From: Barnesiella sp. WM24
GTDB lineage: Bacteria; Bacteroidota; Bacteroidia; Bacteroidales; Muribaculaceae
Reading direction: 5' to 3'
DNA: 64,000 nt
NCBI RefSeq assembly: GCF_004570975.1
Contig: NZ_SPPC01000004.1
Coordinates: 243,636 to 307,635, forward strand
Shown: in pieces, positions 17,807-26,721 of the stretch
Layout of the letters: each line of letters opens with the position of its first letter
Position numbering within the stretch: the stretch's first letter is position 1
Translations under genes and position numbers: made by a program
The notes under the pieces: model-generated
The model's input: only the letters and a program-made list of their open reading frames with translations
Told to the model about the DNA's origin: nothing
Database searches by the model: none

Positions 17807-18545
17807 AGCAGGGGAGCTATTAAAACGTCTCACAACAGACATCCTTGACAACAAGAATAATAGCAATAACGCAGTTGTAGTCCACTCAGGCAGAAACAAG
17901 ATTTGGCGAGAAAATGTAGGAGGCGAGGATGTGGCTATAAAAATATATGGCACCTCACTTGTCAAGTCAATAATCTACATATTCAGGAAAACAAAAGCGC
18001 GGAAAGCTTATGAAAATGCCCTCGAACTCACGAAACGCGGTGTAGCTACACCGGCGCCACTTGCGTATGGAGAAAGACGCGGATTCATGAACCGGCTTAT
18101 CAAAAGTGTCTATATCTCAGTCTATGAAGAGTCGACACCTTTAGCTCACTATCTTGACTGTGAAAATGTAGATGTTATTGATCAGTTTTCCTGCTTTACG
18201 GCTATGCTTCACAGCAAGGGGATATTGCATCACGACCTTAACTCAACCAACGTAAGAATAATACCTGCACCTGGACATGCTACGTTCAGCCTTATTGATA
18301 TAAACCGAATTAAGTTCATTCCGGTAGGGATAACAGTCAATCTTAAAGATAGATTTAACAATATTACAAGATTTTCATCTCTTAATGATAACTACATATT
18401 CTTTGTAAAAAAATATCTCAAATACGCCAATCTGCCAGAAGCGCTCTTTGACACAGCTATTCAGTCCAAGTCAAGACATGATACAAAAAGTTCCCGCATA
18501 CATAAAATCAAAAACATTTTAAAATTTACAGCAAAAACAAAATGA
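17778..18545 (+). CDS. lipopolysaccharide kinase (WaaP/Kdo kinase/InaA-like)
   Basis: A 255-aa protein-kinase-fold enzyme. GGEDVAIKIY carries the ATP-anchoring lysine (about Lys55), HHDLNSTNVRI carries the catalytic Asp153 and Asn158, and LIDINRIKF carries the metal-binding Asp174 in place of DFG. This is the pattern of kinases that phosphorylate heptose or Kdo in the LPS core. The ATG at 17778 is preferred over an in-frame ATG at 17724, because the extra 18 residues are unlike the family and lie deep in the preceding gene. The DNA is clearly more AT-rich than the flanks. It overlaps the GT32 gene by 4 nt (ATGA). Confidence 0.82.
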   Translation: MKIVSRTSDKAGELLKRLTTDILDNKNNSNNAVVVHSGRNKIWRENVGGEDVAIKIYGTSLVKSIIYIFRKTKARKAYENALELTKRGVATPAPLAYGERRGFMNRLIKSVYISVYEESTPLAHYLDCENVDVIDQFSCFTAMLHSKGILHHDLNSTNVRIIPAPGHATFSLIDINRIKFIPVGITVNLKDRFNNITRFSSLNDNYIFFVKKYLKYANLPEALFDTAIQSKSRHDTKSSRIHKIKNILKFTAKTK

Positions 18546-19225
18546 TACCAAAGATTATACATTATTGCTGGTTTGGTCACAATGAGAAACCGGCTAAATT
18601 CAAAGAGTATCTTGAATCGTGGAAAAAGCATCTTCCTGAATACACTTTAAAAGAATGGAATGAGGAAAACTTTGATGTCAATATCTGTAATTACTCAAGA
18701 GAAGCTTACTACACACGCAATATGGCATTTGTATCTGACGTATGCCGCGTATATGCACTTCTGACAGAGGGAGGGATATATCTTGATACCGATGTCAATA
18801 TATTAAAATCGCTTGACGAAAAACTTGATCTTAAAAACGGATTTCTTGGCATGGAGACTGAAACACTTATTGGAACGGGGCTTATGGCAGCGCCAAAAGG
18901 AGCAATGTGGGTAAGTGCCCTTTTTAACTATTATAAACGCCAACGATTTATAAACATATGGGGGCATCCCATGAGGACACCGAACACCAAGATACTCACC
19001 TACAAGATTATGCCTAAAATTCCTACATACAAACGCCCAAAAGTATTCCCTATGGGATTTATCGGCGGTGATTTCATTAATCACACATTTGAAATAACGC
19101 CAAATACATTTGCCGTACATTATTATCAAGGATCGTGGAAATATAAAAAGACACTAAAAGTAAAACTTAAAAACCTTGCACAAGGATTCTGCGTAAGACA
19201 CTTTAAAACTGATTTCTCTAAATGA
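18542..19225 (+). CDS. family 32-like glycosyltransferase (capsular/LPS sugar transferase)
   Basis: A 227-aa protein. MIPKIIHYCWFGHNEKPAKF at the start and the DxD region FVSDVCRVYALLTEGGIYLDTDVNILKSLD (Asp82, Asp84) are the signature of GT32/Gly_transf_sug enzymes, which use nucleotide sugars. It presumably adds a hexose to the same surface glycan as its neighbours. It overlaps both flanking genes by 4 nt (ATGA), so translation is coupled along the operon. AT-rich compared with the housekeeping genes. Confidence 0.88.
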   Translation: MIPKIIHYCWFGHNEKPAKFKEYLESWKKHLPEYTLKEWNEENFDVNICNYSREAYYTRNMAFVSDVCRVYALLTEGGIYLDTDVNILKSLDEKLDLKNGFLGMETETLIGTGLMAAPKGAMWVSALFNYYKRQRFINIWGHPMRTPNTKILTYKIMPKIPTYKRPKVFPMGFIGGDFINHTFEITPNTFAVHYYQGSWKYKKTLKVKLKNLAQGFCVRHFKTDFSK

Positions 19226-20088
19226 AAATATCTCTGATTATATCTACCTATAACCGTCCTGACGCATTAAAATTATGTGTTAAGAGCGCAATATCGCAAA
19301 GTACTGCTCCTGATGAAATAATAATAGGCGATGACGGATCCACTTTGGAAACCAAAGACATGATTGATAGTCTGAGACTACTTACACAGATACCGATAAT
19401 TCATGTGTGGCAAGAAGACAAAGGATTTCGCCTGGCGATGATGAGAAACAAGTCAGTTGCCATATCTTCAGGCGATTATATTATAGAAATTGATGGTGAC
19501 ATAATACTTCATCGCGATTTCATAAAAGACCACATCGCTCTATGTAGACCAAACCATTACATCAGTGGCGGTAGGACTTATCTGAACAGAAGCTTCTCTG
19601 AATACCTATGTAGTGAAGATAAGTTGGACTATCCAAATTTTATGTCTTCCAAAATTGAATACAAACGCGAATACTGTATAAGAATACCTTTGTTTTCAAA
19701 AATATTTGCATCGCGATACAGGAAAAACAGAACCGGACTTGGATGTAACCTGTCTTTTTTCAAAAAGGATTTTGCTGCAATAAACGGATATGACGAGAGA
19801 TTTGAAGGATACGGCTACGAAGATAGCGATTTAGAATCCAGATTAAAAAACCACGGCATAAAAAAACTATTTGCCAAATTTTCTGCCATCGCATTCCATT
19901 TATGGCACAACGAGGCATCAATGACCAATCTCGACAATAATCGCTCAATGTATGAACAAAGTACACAACAACAAAAGGTAAGATGTGTAGACGGTTATGA
20001 CAAGTATCTAAAGGGCAAGATAGAAGTCGCGGAGAAGGATATTGTAGTCGTCACTGCCGATTATGAGGGAGTCAGCGACAATGGGTGA
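19222..20088 (+). CDS. family 2 glycosyltransferase with C-terminal galactosyltransferase-like domain
   Basis: A 288-aa enzyme. MKISLIISTYNRPDALKLCVKSA and EIIIGDDGST are the GT2 core, EIDGDIILH holds the DxD motif, and NRTGLGCNLSFFKKDFAAINGYDERFEGYGYEDSDLESRL is the C-terminal acceptor and catalytic segment found in chondroitin-synthase-like GT2 enzymes. It is the last gene of the glycan operon. Its final 81 nt overlap tail-to-tail with the methyltransferase gene on the other strand. Because family similarity fades near YDKYLKG, the last 20 or so residues may be an extension created by the overlap. Confidence 0.88.
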   Translation: MKISLIISTYNRPDALKLCVKSAISQSTAPDEIIIGDDGSTLETKDMIDSLRLLTQIPIIHVWQEDKGFRLAMMRNKSVAISSGDYIIEIDGDIILHRDFIKDHIALCRPNHYISGGRTYLNRSFSEYLCSEDKLDYPNFMSSKIEYKREYCIRIPLFSKIFASRYRKNRTGLGCNLSFFKKDFAAINGYDERFEGYGYEDSDLESRLKNHGIKKLFAKFSAIAFHLWHNEASMTNLDNNRSMYEQSTQQQKVRCVDGYDKYLKGKIEVAEKDIVVVTADYEGVSDNG

Positions 20089-20724
20089 CGGCTCAACGGC
20101 AATCTCCCAAAGCAGGCGCGAGGGCGACGGCGCGGAAGGCTTGGTGTAGACGCGGGTGAGTCGGGTGACGTTTAATCCGGAAAGCTCACAGTCAAGCATT
20201 ATGTCATTTTCACGGTCGGCGGGTGAGACAAGCGCCAGGCGTCCTCCCGGGGCGAGCAGATTGCGAGCAGCGCGCAGGATGTTGGCATAGCTCAGCCCGT
20301 CGCCATGACGTGCGGCTGCGCGCGCCCGGTCAGGCGACTTTATATCAGTCATGAAAAACGGAGGGTTACTTACAATCAGGTCATAGCGCGACAGGATACC
20401 GCTCCCTACAGCCTCGGAGAAGTCGCCCTCTACAAAATCGAGTCTGTCGCCCCAGGGGGAAGCGGCGGCATTTTCCCTCGCCTCGGCGACAGCCTCAGGC
20501 ACGACGTCTATGCCGGTAATCATCGCCTGTTGACAACGTTGAGCGACCATAAGCGCAATCACGCCGGAGCCTGTGCCGACATCAAGCACGCGAGTGCATC
20601 CGGTGACATCACACCAGGCACCGAGCAACACACCGTCAGTGCCCACTTTCATAGCGGCAAGACGGTTGGCCACGGCAAATTGCTTGAACCGGAATGTATG
20701 TTGTCGATTTTTATTCGTACCCAT
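20008..20724 (-). CDS. trmN6: tRNA1(Val) (adenine(37)-N6)-methyltransferase-like enzyme
   Basis: A 238-aa class I SAM methyltransferase. FRFKQFAVANRLAAMKVGTDGVLLGAW is the YfiC/TrmN6 N-terminal signature, VLDVGTGSGVIALMVAQR is the SAM-binding motif I, and the catalytic LIVSNPPFF is the NPPF motif for adenine N6. It ends LLRDFYLAL, as these proteins usually do. The start at 20724 is preferred over 20763, because a -7 promoter element (20732-20739) lies between them and the longer form would overlap the upstream gene. The 3' end overlaps the glycosyltransferase by 81 nt in antisense. Confidence 0.88.
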   Translation of the reverse strand: MGTNKNRQHTFRFKQFAVANRLAAMKVGTDGVLLGAWCDVTGCTRVLDVGTGSGVIALMVAQRCQQAMITGIDVVPEAVAEARENAAASPWGDRLDFVEGDFSEAVGSGILSRYDLIVSNPPFFMTDIKSPDRARAAARHGDGLSYANILRAARNLLAPGGRLALVSPADRENDIMLDCELSGLNVTRLTRVYTKPSAPSPSRLLWEIAVEPSPIVADSLIIGSDDYNILLRDFYLAL

Positions 20725-20731
20725 TGCGCTG

Positions 20732-20739
20732 CAAAGGTA
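20732..20739 (-). promoter_or_regulatory. -7 promoter element directly in front of the trmN6 start
   Basis: Minus strand reads TACCTTTG (TAnnTTTG). It ends 7 nt before the ATG at 20722-20724, so the transcript may be leaderless or nearly so. Confidence 0.5.
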
Positions 20740-20746
20740 CAACAAT

Positions 20747-21778
20747 TTACCGGCTTGAACCAATTTTACGTTTAGTAGCCGCTATATATATCGCGCTAAA
20801 CACACCGAGCATGACAAGCATAGCAGCCTGAAAACTCCACATAACCATAGAAAACGCCGCTCCTTCCGTATTGCCGATGCCGTAAATCGAGAGTGCAAAC
20901 ATCACTGCTATATTCCACGGCCCGAGACCGCCGTTGGACGGGACTGCCATGCTGAACGAGCCGAACACAAACACAACAAGTCCCGGAATCAGCCCATAGG
21001 CGGAGCCCGGTGAATCAATCAAAGCGCGCGTAAACGGAAATGCATAAAAACACACATAGGTCTCCATGAAATAACACAGCCAGATACCAAGAGTGAGCAC
21101 AACATAAGCCCCGACACCTTTCATCGTGAAAAGCACCTTGAATCCTTGCCACACATTTTTCAGGCTACTGTCAATCTTCTCTATATAGCGGTATTTACGG
21201 AAGAAATACAACGACGCCCACACGAGTGTAAGCCCAAGAATCACGGCACACCACAATCGCGGGTCATCGGAAAAGTGGCGTATGTCCTCACCGATGGCAT
21301 AATGGGAAATGAAAGTGTCGATAGGTCCTTTTGCCACGACAAGCGCAAGCCCGAGAAGCATAAGCACCACCACGGCATCGGAACTGCGGTCACCGAGGTC
21401 TGTGCCTACGACTGTTGAAAGAGGAGTGTTCTCTCTCCGCGACACGTAGACACACCGCCATGCCTCCCCTACCCCTGAAAAGACGAGATTGAGGGCATAG
21501 GCTCCGAAAATTGCCACACTCTCCGCTACGACCGACATACGCGGCACCCCTACGGCACGCAGCTGAATACCCCAGCGTATGCCCCTTATCACATGGGACA
21601 ACGCTGTTATCAGCATCATCACAACTATCCAGCGGAAATCGCATCCCTCGCGAATCACCCTCATCATCTCATGGATGTCAACCTTGTGAAACAGCCACAC
21701 CACCATCCCGGCCGATACCAGAAACGGTATCAGATAGCGGGCAATCTTTTCAATCCATTTTCGCAATCCGTCAGTCAT
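20747..21778 (-). CDS. lysylphosphatidylglycerol synthase TM-like (UPF0104/flippase) membrane protein
   Basis: A 343-aa integral membrane protein with about eight helices. The conserved family pattern is visible in ITALSHVIRGIRWGIQL, FGAYALNLVFSGVGEAWRCVYVSRREN, TVVGTDLGDRSSDAVVVLMLLG and the C-terminal VPSNGGLGPWNIAVMFAL. This domain is the membrane half of MprF and also occurs alone in flippase-like proteins of glycolipid pathways. The catalytic aminoacyl-transferase domain of MprF is absent, so it is probably a lipid-linked transporter or flippase; the substrate is unknown. It stands divergent from ysxC. Confidence 0.85.
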   Translation of the reverse strand: MTDGLRKWIEKIARYLIPFLVSAGMVVWLFHKVDIHEMMRVIREGCDFRWIVVMMLITALSHVIRGIRWGIQLRAVGVPRMSVVAESVAIFGAYALNLVFSGVGEAWRCVYVSRRENTPLSTVVGTDLGDRSSDAVVVLMLLGLALVVAKGPIDTFISHYAIGEDIRHFSDDPRLWCAVILGLTLVWASLYFFRKYRYIEKIDSSLKNVWQGFKVLFTMKGVGAYVVLTLGIWLCYFMETYVCFYAFPFTRALIDSPGSAYGLIPGLVVFVFGSFSMAVPSNGGLGPWNIAVMFALSIYGIGNTEGAAFSMVMWSFQAAMLVMLGVFSAIYIAATKRKIGSSR

Positions 21779-21971
21779 ATAGTCATCAATAATTTACAGT
21801 CTTCTATATCATGCAACCCCGATGAATCGTTAGATTTATCAGGCTGTAGTCAGCCATCGCGGGTCACACGACATTTTTTCTATATTAACAACTGAGCTAA
21901 ACATTAAGGTAAGATTTACGTTTCTATTAACATAAAATTTTGTATCTTTACGCTAAATAACCGATGAAATA

Positions 21972-22589
21972 ATGAATATAACCTCTGCAAAATTTGAAAT
22001 AAGCAACACAGATGTAAAAAAGTGTCCGTCGACGCCACGTCATGAATACGCGTTTATCGGGCGTTCCAATGTAGGAAAGTCATCGCTAATCAACATGCTT
22101 ACAGGAAGGAAAGGTCTTGCCATGACCTCCTCCACCCCGGGCAAGACCACTCTCATCAATCACTTTCTGATAAACGACGAGTGGTATATCGTTGACCTTC
22201 CCGGTTACGGATATGCCCAGCGCGGAAAAAAGATGCAGGCGCAGATCAAGCAAATCATCGAGGACTATATTCTTGAACGGGAACAGATGACATGTCTTTT
22301 TGTGCTTGTCGACTCCCGCCACGATCCACAGAAAATCGACATGGAGTTTATCGAGTGGCTCGGAGAAAACGGAATCCCGTTTGCCCTGGTGTTTACAAAA
22401 CTTGACAAGATGTCGGCTGCTGCTGCAAAAATACAGACAGGCAAGTATCTTGAACGCCTGAAGGAACAATGGGAAGAGCTTCCGCCTGTATTTTACACTT
22501 CAAGCGCCAACGGCAGAGGGAAACACGAGCTCCTCGACTACATCGAAGAGCTGAACAAGCTTCCTCTACTTGCCTCCGGCGATGAATAA
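21972..22589 (+). CDS. ysxC: ribosome biogenesis GTP-binding protein YsxC/YihA/EngB
   Basis: A 205-aa small GTPase needed for assembly of the large ribosomal subunit. The G motifs are G1 GRSNVGKSS (30-38), switch region STPGKT, G3 DLPGYG (75-80), G4 TKLD (142-145) and G5 TSSANGRG near the end. The length is normal. It precedes the RSH gene by 37 nt, so both may be on one transcript, linking ribosome assembly and the stringent response. A near-consensus -7 (TATCTTTA, 21943-21950) lies 21 nt upstream. Confidence 0.97.
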   Translation: MNITSAKFEISNTDVKKCPSTPRHEYAFIGRSNVGKSSLINMLTGRKGLAMTSSTPGKTTLINHFLINDEWYIVDLPGYGYAQRGKKMQAQIKQIIEDYILEREQMTCLFVLVDSRHDPQKIDMEFIEWLGENGIPFALVFTKLDKMSAAAAKIQTGKYLERLKEQWEELPPVFYTSSANGRGKHELLDYIEELNKLPLLASGDE

Positions 22590-22626
22590 CGAGTAACCCC
22601 CATCTACCCCATTACACCCAACAGTC

Positions 22627-24831
22627 ATGAACGAAAAATATCTAACCCCGACGGAAAGGGAAGAAATGATAACCTCGTTCCGCCGATTACTTGAGCATAC
22701 CAGAGATATAGTCGAGCCTGATGACATCAAGAGGGTGAGACATATTATCAACGAAGGTATCAGCCAAAACCACTACCGACGCGATAAATATGGCATAAAT
22801 CCGGCACTTCACAATATAAAGACTGCCCTGTCGCTATGCGAGAGGGTGAGTCCCGACCGCAACATGATACTTGCGATACTCCTTTACAACCTATGTAAAA
22901 GTGAGTTTATCCCCGAAGATGAACTTGTAAAGGCGTGGGGTGAAGACATCGCAAAACTTATACGCGGGCTGCTGAAAGTGTCGACACTTTACAGCAAGCA
23001 AGCCGCCGTAGAGAGCGACAACTTCAGAAAGCTGCTGCTTACCTTTGCTGAAGACATACGCGTCATAATCATCATGATTATCGACCGTCTGGAACTCATG
23101 CGCACCATCAACCACCATCCCAACGAGAAGATGGTGCATGACGTAGCCTACGAGTCCAACTACCTTTATGCCCCGCTTGCCCACCGTCTCGGTCTTTACG
23201 CCATCAAGTCGGAACTTGAGGACATGTCGCTGAAATACACCAACCGCAGCACTTACACCGAGATAGCCCACAAGCTCAACGAGACAAAGGCAAGCCGCGA
23301 CGCATATATAGCCGAGTTCATCAAGCCTATAAAAGAGAAGCTTGACAAGACTCCCCTGAAATATGAAATCAAAGGCAGGACAAAGTCGATATATTCGATA
23401 TGGAACAAGCTCAAGAAACAGAAAAACGACATCGAGCATATATATGACCTCTTCGCCATAAGGATTATCATCGACAGCGAGCGCGAGGCGGAGAAAAGCG
23501 ACTGCTGGCTCGCCTACTCCATAATCACCGACCTCTACCGGCCCAATCCGTCAAGGATGAAAGACTGGCTCAGCATACCCAAAAGCAACGGCTACGAGTC
23601 GCTCCACATAACAGTCTACGGCCCTGACAACCGATGGGTCGAGGTGCAGATACGCACCAAGCGCATGGACCTCATTGCGGAAAAGGGACTTGCCGCACAC
23701 TGGCGCTACAAAGGCATCAAGAGCGAAGGAAACCTCGACGCGTGGATGAACAATGTGCGTGACATCCTTGAAACTGCCGAGACCGGACCGATGGAGCTGA
23801 TGAAAAACATGAAGATGGACATCTACGAAAAAGAGGTGTTTGTGTTCACTCCCAAAGGCGACCTTTACAAGTTGCCGTTCGGAGCATCGCTCCTGGACTT
23901 TGCCTTCAACATCCACACCAATCTGGGGATGAAGTGTACGGGCGGAAAAGTCAACGGCAAAAACCAGAAGCTAAACTACAAGCTGAAAAGCGGCGACACT
24001 GTCGAGGTGTTCACCGCCTCGACACAGATTCCGAAACTCGACTGGCTCAACTTTGTAGTGACGTCAAAGGCTCGCAACAAGATAAGACAGGCTGTCCACG
24101 AAATGAAAAACGGTGCGGCAACGCTTGGCAAGGAGCTTGTCGAACGACGCTTCAAAAACCGCAAAATCGACCTGCAGGAGGCGACAATAATGCGCGTGAT
24201 AAAGAAGATGGGCTACAAGACCGTGACCGACTTTTATGATGCCGTGGCAGCAGAATCGATAGACATAAACGACATAATAGCCGAATATGAAAACATCGAG
24301 AAGAAGGATGCAGCCATAGGCGAGATACGCTCCGCCGAGGAATTCCAGCTCTCACCAAAAACCGATGACGAAGAGCGTCAGGACGACGTGCTTGTAATCG
24401 GCGACAATATCAAAGGCATCAACTACAAGCTTGCGAAATGCTGCAACCCGATTTACGGCGACGACGTGTTTGGCTTCATTTCGGCCGAGGGCGTCATCAA
24501 GATTCACCGTCACGACTGCCCCAATGCCGACAATATACGCCAGAAATATCCCTACCGTCTGATTACTACAAGATGGTCGGGAAAACTCGGGCAGCAGTTC
24601 GGGGCGACACTGCGCATAATCGGTCATGACGACATAGGCATCGTCACTAACATCACCTCCATCATCAACAAGGAGAAAGACGTGACCCTGCGCAGCATCT
24701 CGATCAATTCCAACGACTCAATATTCCAAGGCTACCTGATTGTCGGAGTAAACGACACTGTAGCCCTCAACAACCTTATAAAAAAACTAAAAACCGTAAA
24801 AGGAGTAAAAGATGTGCAACGTAGTAAATAA
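22627..24831 (+). CDS. RelA/SpoT homologue: (p)ppGpp synthetase with inactive hydrolase domain
   Basis: A 734-aa RSH protein with N-terminal HD domain (about 35-190), synthetase domain (about 245-385), TGS domain (about 400-460) and C-terminal ACT domain. The synthetase site looks intact: KGRTKSIYSIWNKL (ATP loop), DLFAIRIIID, and SRMKDWLSIPKSNGYESLH, whose RMKD (310-313) is the RxKD form typical of bifunctional enzymes rather than ExDD of RelA. The hydrolase site is not intact: the first His is Asn58 (INPAL), the HD dyad is Tyr87-Asn88 (AILLYNLCKSE), and RLHNMRT has become RLELMRT; only Asp153 remains. By comparison with Rel, it should make but not degrade (p)ppGpp. The stop overlaps the next start by 20 nt. 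Confidence 0.93.
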   Translation: MNEKYLTPTEREEMITSFRRLLEHTRDIVEPDDIKRVRHIINEGISQNHYRRDKYGINPALHNIKTALSLCERVSPDRNMILAILLYNLCKSEFIPEDELVKAWGEDIAKLIRGLLKVSTLYSKQAAVESDNFRKLLLTFAEDIRVIIIMIIDRLELMRTINHHPNEKMVHDVAYESNYLYAPLAHRLGLYAIKSELEDMSLKYTNRSTYTEIAHKLNETKASRDAYIAEFIKPIKEKLDKTPLKYEIKGRTKSIYSIWNKLKKQKNDIEHIYDLFAIRIIIDSEREAEKSDCWLAYSIITDLYRPNPSRMKDWLSIPKSNGYESLHITVYGPDNRWVEVQIRTKRMDLIAEKGLAAHWRYKGIKSEGNLDAWMNNVRDILETAETGPMELMKNMKMDIYEKEVFVFTPKGDLYKLPFGASLLDFAFNIHTNLGMKCTGGKVNGKNQKLNYKLKSGDTVEVFTASTQIPKLDWLNFVVTSKARNKIRQAVHEMKNGAATLGKELVERRFKNRKIDLQEATIMRVIKKMGYKTVTDFYDAVAAESIDINDIIAEYENIEKKDAAIGEIRSAEEFQLSPKTDDEERQDDVLVIGDNIKGINYKLAKCCNPIYGDDVFGFISAEGVIKIHRHDCPNADNIRQKYPYRLITTRWSGKLGQQFGATLRIIGHDDIGIVTNITSIINKEKDVTLRSISINSNDSIFQGYLIVGVNDTVALNNLIKKLKTVKGVKDVQRSK

Positions 24832-25648
24832 AGCGGTCACTGCCGCAGCCGCCTTAGCGCTTGTGATGACGGCATGTAATGGAAAAAACGCGGAAAAAGA
24901 GAGTGCGGAAAGCCTTGTCGCCACAGCTGACTCGGCGCTTAACGCGGGCGACTACCGCCTCGCCATAGAACTTCTTGACACATTACAGTCAAAGTATCCC
25001 GCCCAGATAGAGAGCCAGCGCAAAGGGATGCACCTGCGCCCGCTGGCAATGGAAAAAATGACTGTCGCCGAGATGCAGATGACCGACAGCCTTCAAGCTT
25101 ATTACGCTCATCTTCAGGACTCGCTGATGAATTATTTCACCTTTGTCAACAATCCGGAACTTGTAGAGGGATATTATGTGATAAAGGAGTCGGCCAACTC
25201 CAACCTGTTCAACCGCACCGGAGTCGAGGCGCGAGTGTCGCCCGACGGCGGATTCTATCTTATAAGCTCGCTTAACGCCCGTCAGGTGCGCCACACATCC
25301 ATCAGCCTGAAAGGTAGCGCGGGAGAGGTCAGCACCTCGGAAGTGGCATATGACGGTGACCGCAACTACCGTTCGGGCGGCACAGAGATGATTACATTCA
25401 TCGGAGCGGAGTGTGACACACTCGGTCATTTCCTTACTGCAAATCCTGACAAAAAAGTAACGTTGACCTTCAAAGGGGCGTCAAACTATTCCACCCCTCT
25501 TTCAGCCAACGACAACCGCTCCATCACACTCGCCTATCAGCTCGGCAAGGCAATGGAGCAGTCACGGTCGCTCAGCTCGAAACGCGACTTCCTCGACCGA
25601 CAGCTTCTTCTCGCCCGCGACCAGGCTGCCCGCACTGATAAAGATTAG
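24812..25648 (+). CDS. lipoprotein of unknown function
   Basis: A 278-aa protein with a lipoprotein signal: a hydrophobic segment at about 7-20 and the lipobox MTAC with Cys22. After it come an acidic linker and helices resembling a TPR unit (LVATADSALNAGDYRLAIELLDTLQSKYP), then a predicted beta-rich part (VEARVSPDGGFYLISSLN and following). No named family is recognised. It overlaps the RSH stop by 20 nt, so it is coupled to it. Its last 77 nt overlap tail-to-tail with the alpha/beta hydrolase gene; both reading frames look genuine. Confidence 0.75.
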   Translation: MCNVVNKAVTAAAALALVMTACNGKNAEKESAESLVATADSALNAGDYRLAIELLDTLQSKYPAQIESQRKGMHLRPLAMEKMTVAEMQMTDSLQAYYAHLQDSLMNYFTFVNNPELVEGYYVIKESANSNLFNRTGVEARVSPDGGFYLISSLNARQVRHTSISLKGSAGEVSTSEVAYDGDRNYRSGGTEMITFIGAECDTLGHFLTANPDKKVTLTFKGASNYSTPLSANDNRSITLAYQLGKAMEQSRSLSSKRDFLDRQLLLARDQAARTDKD

Positions 25649-26642
25649 CATCAAGCCAGCCAAACATATAATCGTAAAGTGCATTGCGGACTTCAGGCTT
25701 TGACAACACAAGGTCATGAAGTCCGCCTTTTACTGTAATCTCAGTGACAAGCGGGCCGAGACGCTTTCCGTAGCGCGATATATCCTCCACATCAAGCACA
25801 GCATCGCTTGACGAGTAGACCTCACGCGGGTCACCGGCCTTTGCCGTGCGGTCAGAGTGCATCAGCAATACCGGAACCTTAATAAACGGGTCGTTCTGTA
25901 TTATAGCCTGAGCCATGTCTATAGCGCGTATCCAGCCGGTGTCGACATCGGGCGAGACCTCCAATTTCAATGAAGTGTCAAATTCCCATTCGCCGCCATA
26001 CTCTTTCAACAGGCTCTCACTGTAAGCCCGGCTATCACCCTGAGAAATCGCGATACCTGGCAAAACGCCACCGATACAGTCGACCGCGGGAATCAGTATG
26101 CGTTCCTGAAACTTGCTCTGATTCCAGTCAAGAAACGGGCTGTTAAGCACCAGAACCTTGATTTCGGCAGGAGGATTCTCATTCATATATAGCGAAGTGG
26201 TAAGCCCGCCTGTAGAGTGTCCGATGAGTACAATCTCATCAATGCCGTCACGCTTCATACACATAACGGCAGAATCAATGTCGGCGAAATACTCATGCAT
26301 ATCCCTGACCTGAAACGCTTTCTGCCCTTCCATCAAAGAGCGTCCGTACTTACGCAAATCCACAGCATAGAAGTTGTAGCATGAATCCACAAACCTGTCG
26401 CCCATCTCTTTCTGGAAAAAATAGTCGTTAAACCCGTGCACATACAGCACTCCGCGATGTCCGCCACATGCCGAGCGCTTGCGCACAATCGTCGAACGCA
26501 CTTTTCCGCTGTAATCATCGGGCTGCTCCACATAACGCATCTCATAGCCGTCGCCAAGCCTGTCGGGCATCCACTGTGCCACTGCCGGAATTACAGCAAC
26601 AGCAACAAGCATCAATAACAATACGGTCTTTTTCATAAGCAA
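25572..26642 (-). CDS. exported alpha/beta hydrolase (serine aminopeptidase/lysophospholipase-like)
   Basis: A 356-aa protein with a signal peptide (about 1-22, ending IPAVAQ). VLYVHGFNDYF is the oxyanion segment, IGHSTGGL holds the nucleophilic serine, VPVLLMHSDRT is the Asp region and GGLHDLVLS supplies the histidine. The arrangement matches the S33/Hydrolase_4 group, which includes monoacylglycerol lipases. The last 25 residues (after FGWLDANLY) are Gly/Arg/Glu-rich and unlike the family; they lie inside the 77-nt antisense overlap with the lipoprotein gene. Starts at 26642 or at Met3 (26636) are both possible. Confidence 0.85.
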   Translation of the reverse strand: MLMKKTVLLLMLVAVAVIPAVAQWMPDRLGDGYEMRYVEQPDDYSGKVRSTIVRKRSACGGHRGVLYVHGFNDYFFQKEMGDRFVDSCYNFYAVDLRKYGRSLMEGQKAFQVRDMHEYFADIDSAVMCMKRDGIDEIVLIGHSTGGLTTSLYMNENPPAEIKVLVLNSPFLDWNQSKFQERILIPAVDCIGGVLPGIAISQGDSRAYSESLLKEYGGEWEFDTSLKLEVSPDVDTGWIRAIDMAQAIIQNDPFIKVPVLLMHSDRTAKAGDPREVYSSSDAVLDVEDISRYGKRLGPLVTEITVKGGLHDLVLSKPEVRNALYDYMFGWLDANLYQCGQPGRGREEAVGRGSRVSS

Positions 26643-26649
26643 TAATCAA

Positions 26650-26679
26650 AACAATGCGGGCACGAAAGAATCCGTGCCC
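26650..26679 (-). terminator. terminator hairpin between alaS and the hydrolase gene
   Basis: GGGCACG (26658-26664) pairs with CGTGCCC (26673-26679) around an 8-nt loop. On the minus strand it is followed by CATTGTTTTGATT. It lies 43 nt after the alaS stop. Confidence 0.55.
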
Positions 26680-26721
26680 ACATCTATAACATTATTTTAA
26701 AAATTTTCGTTCACAGAGTCA

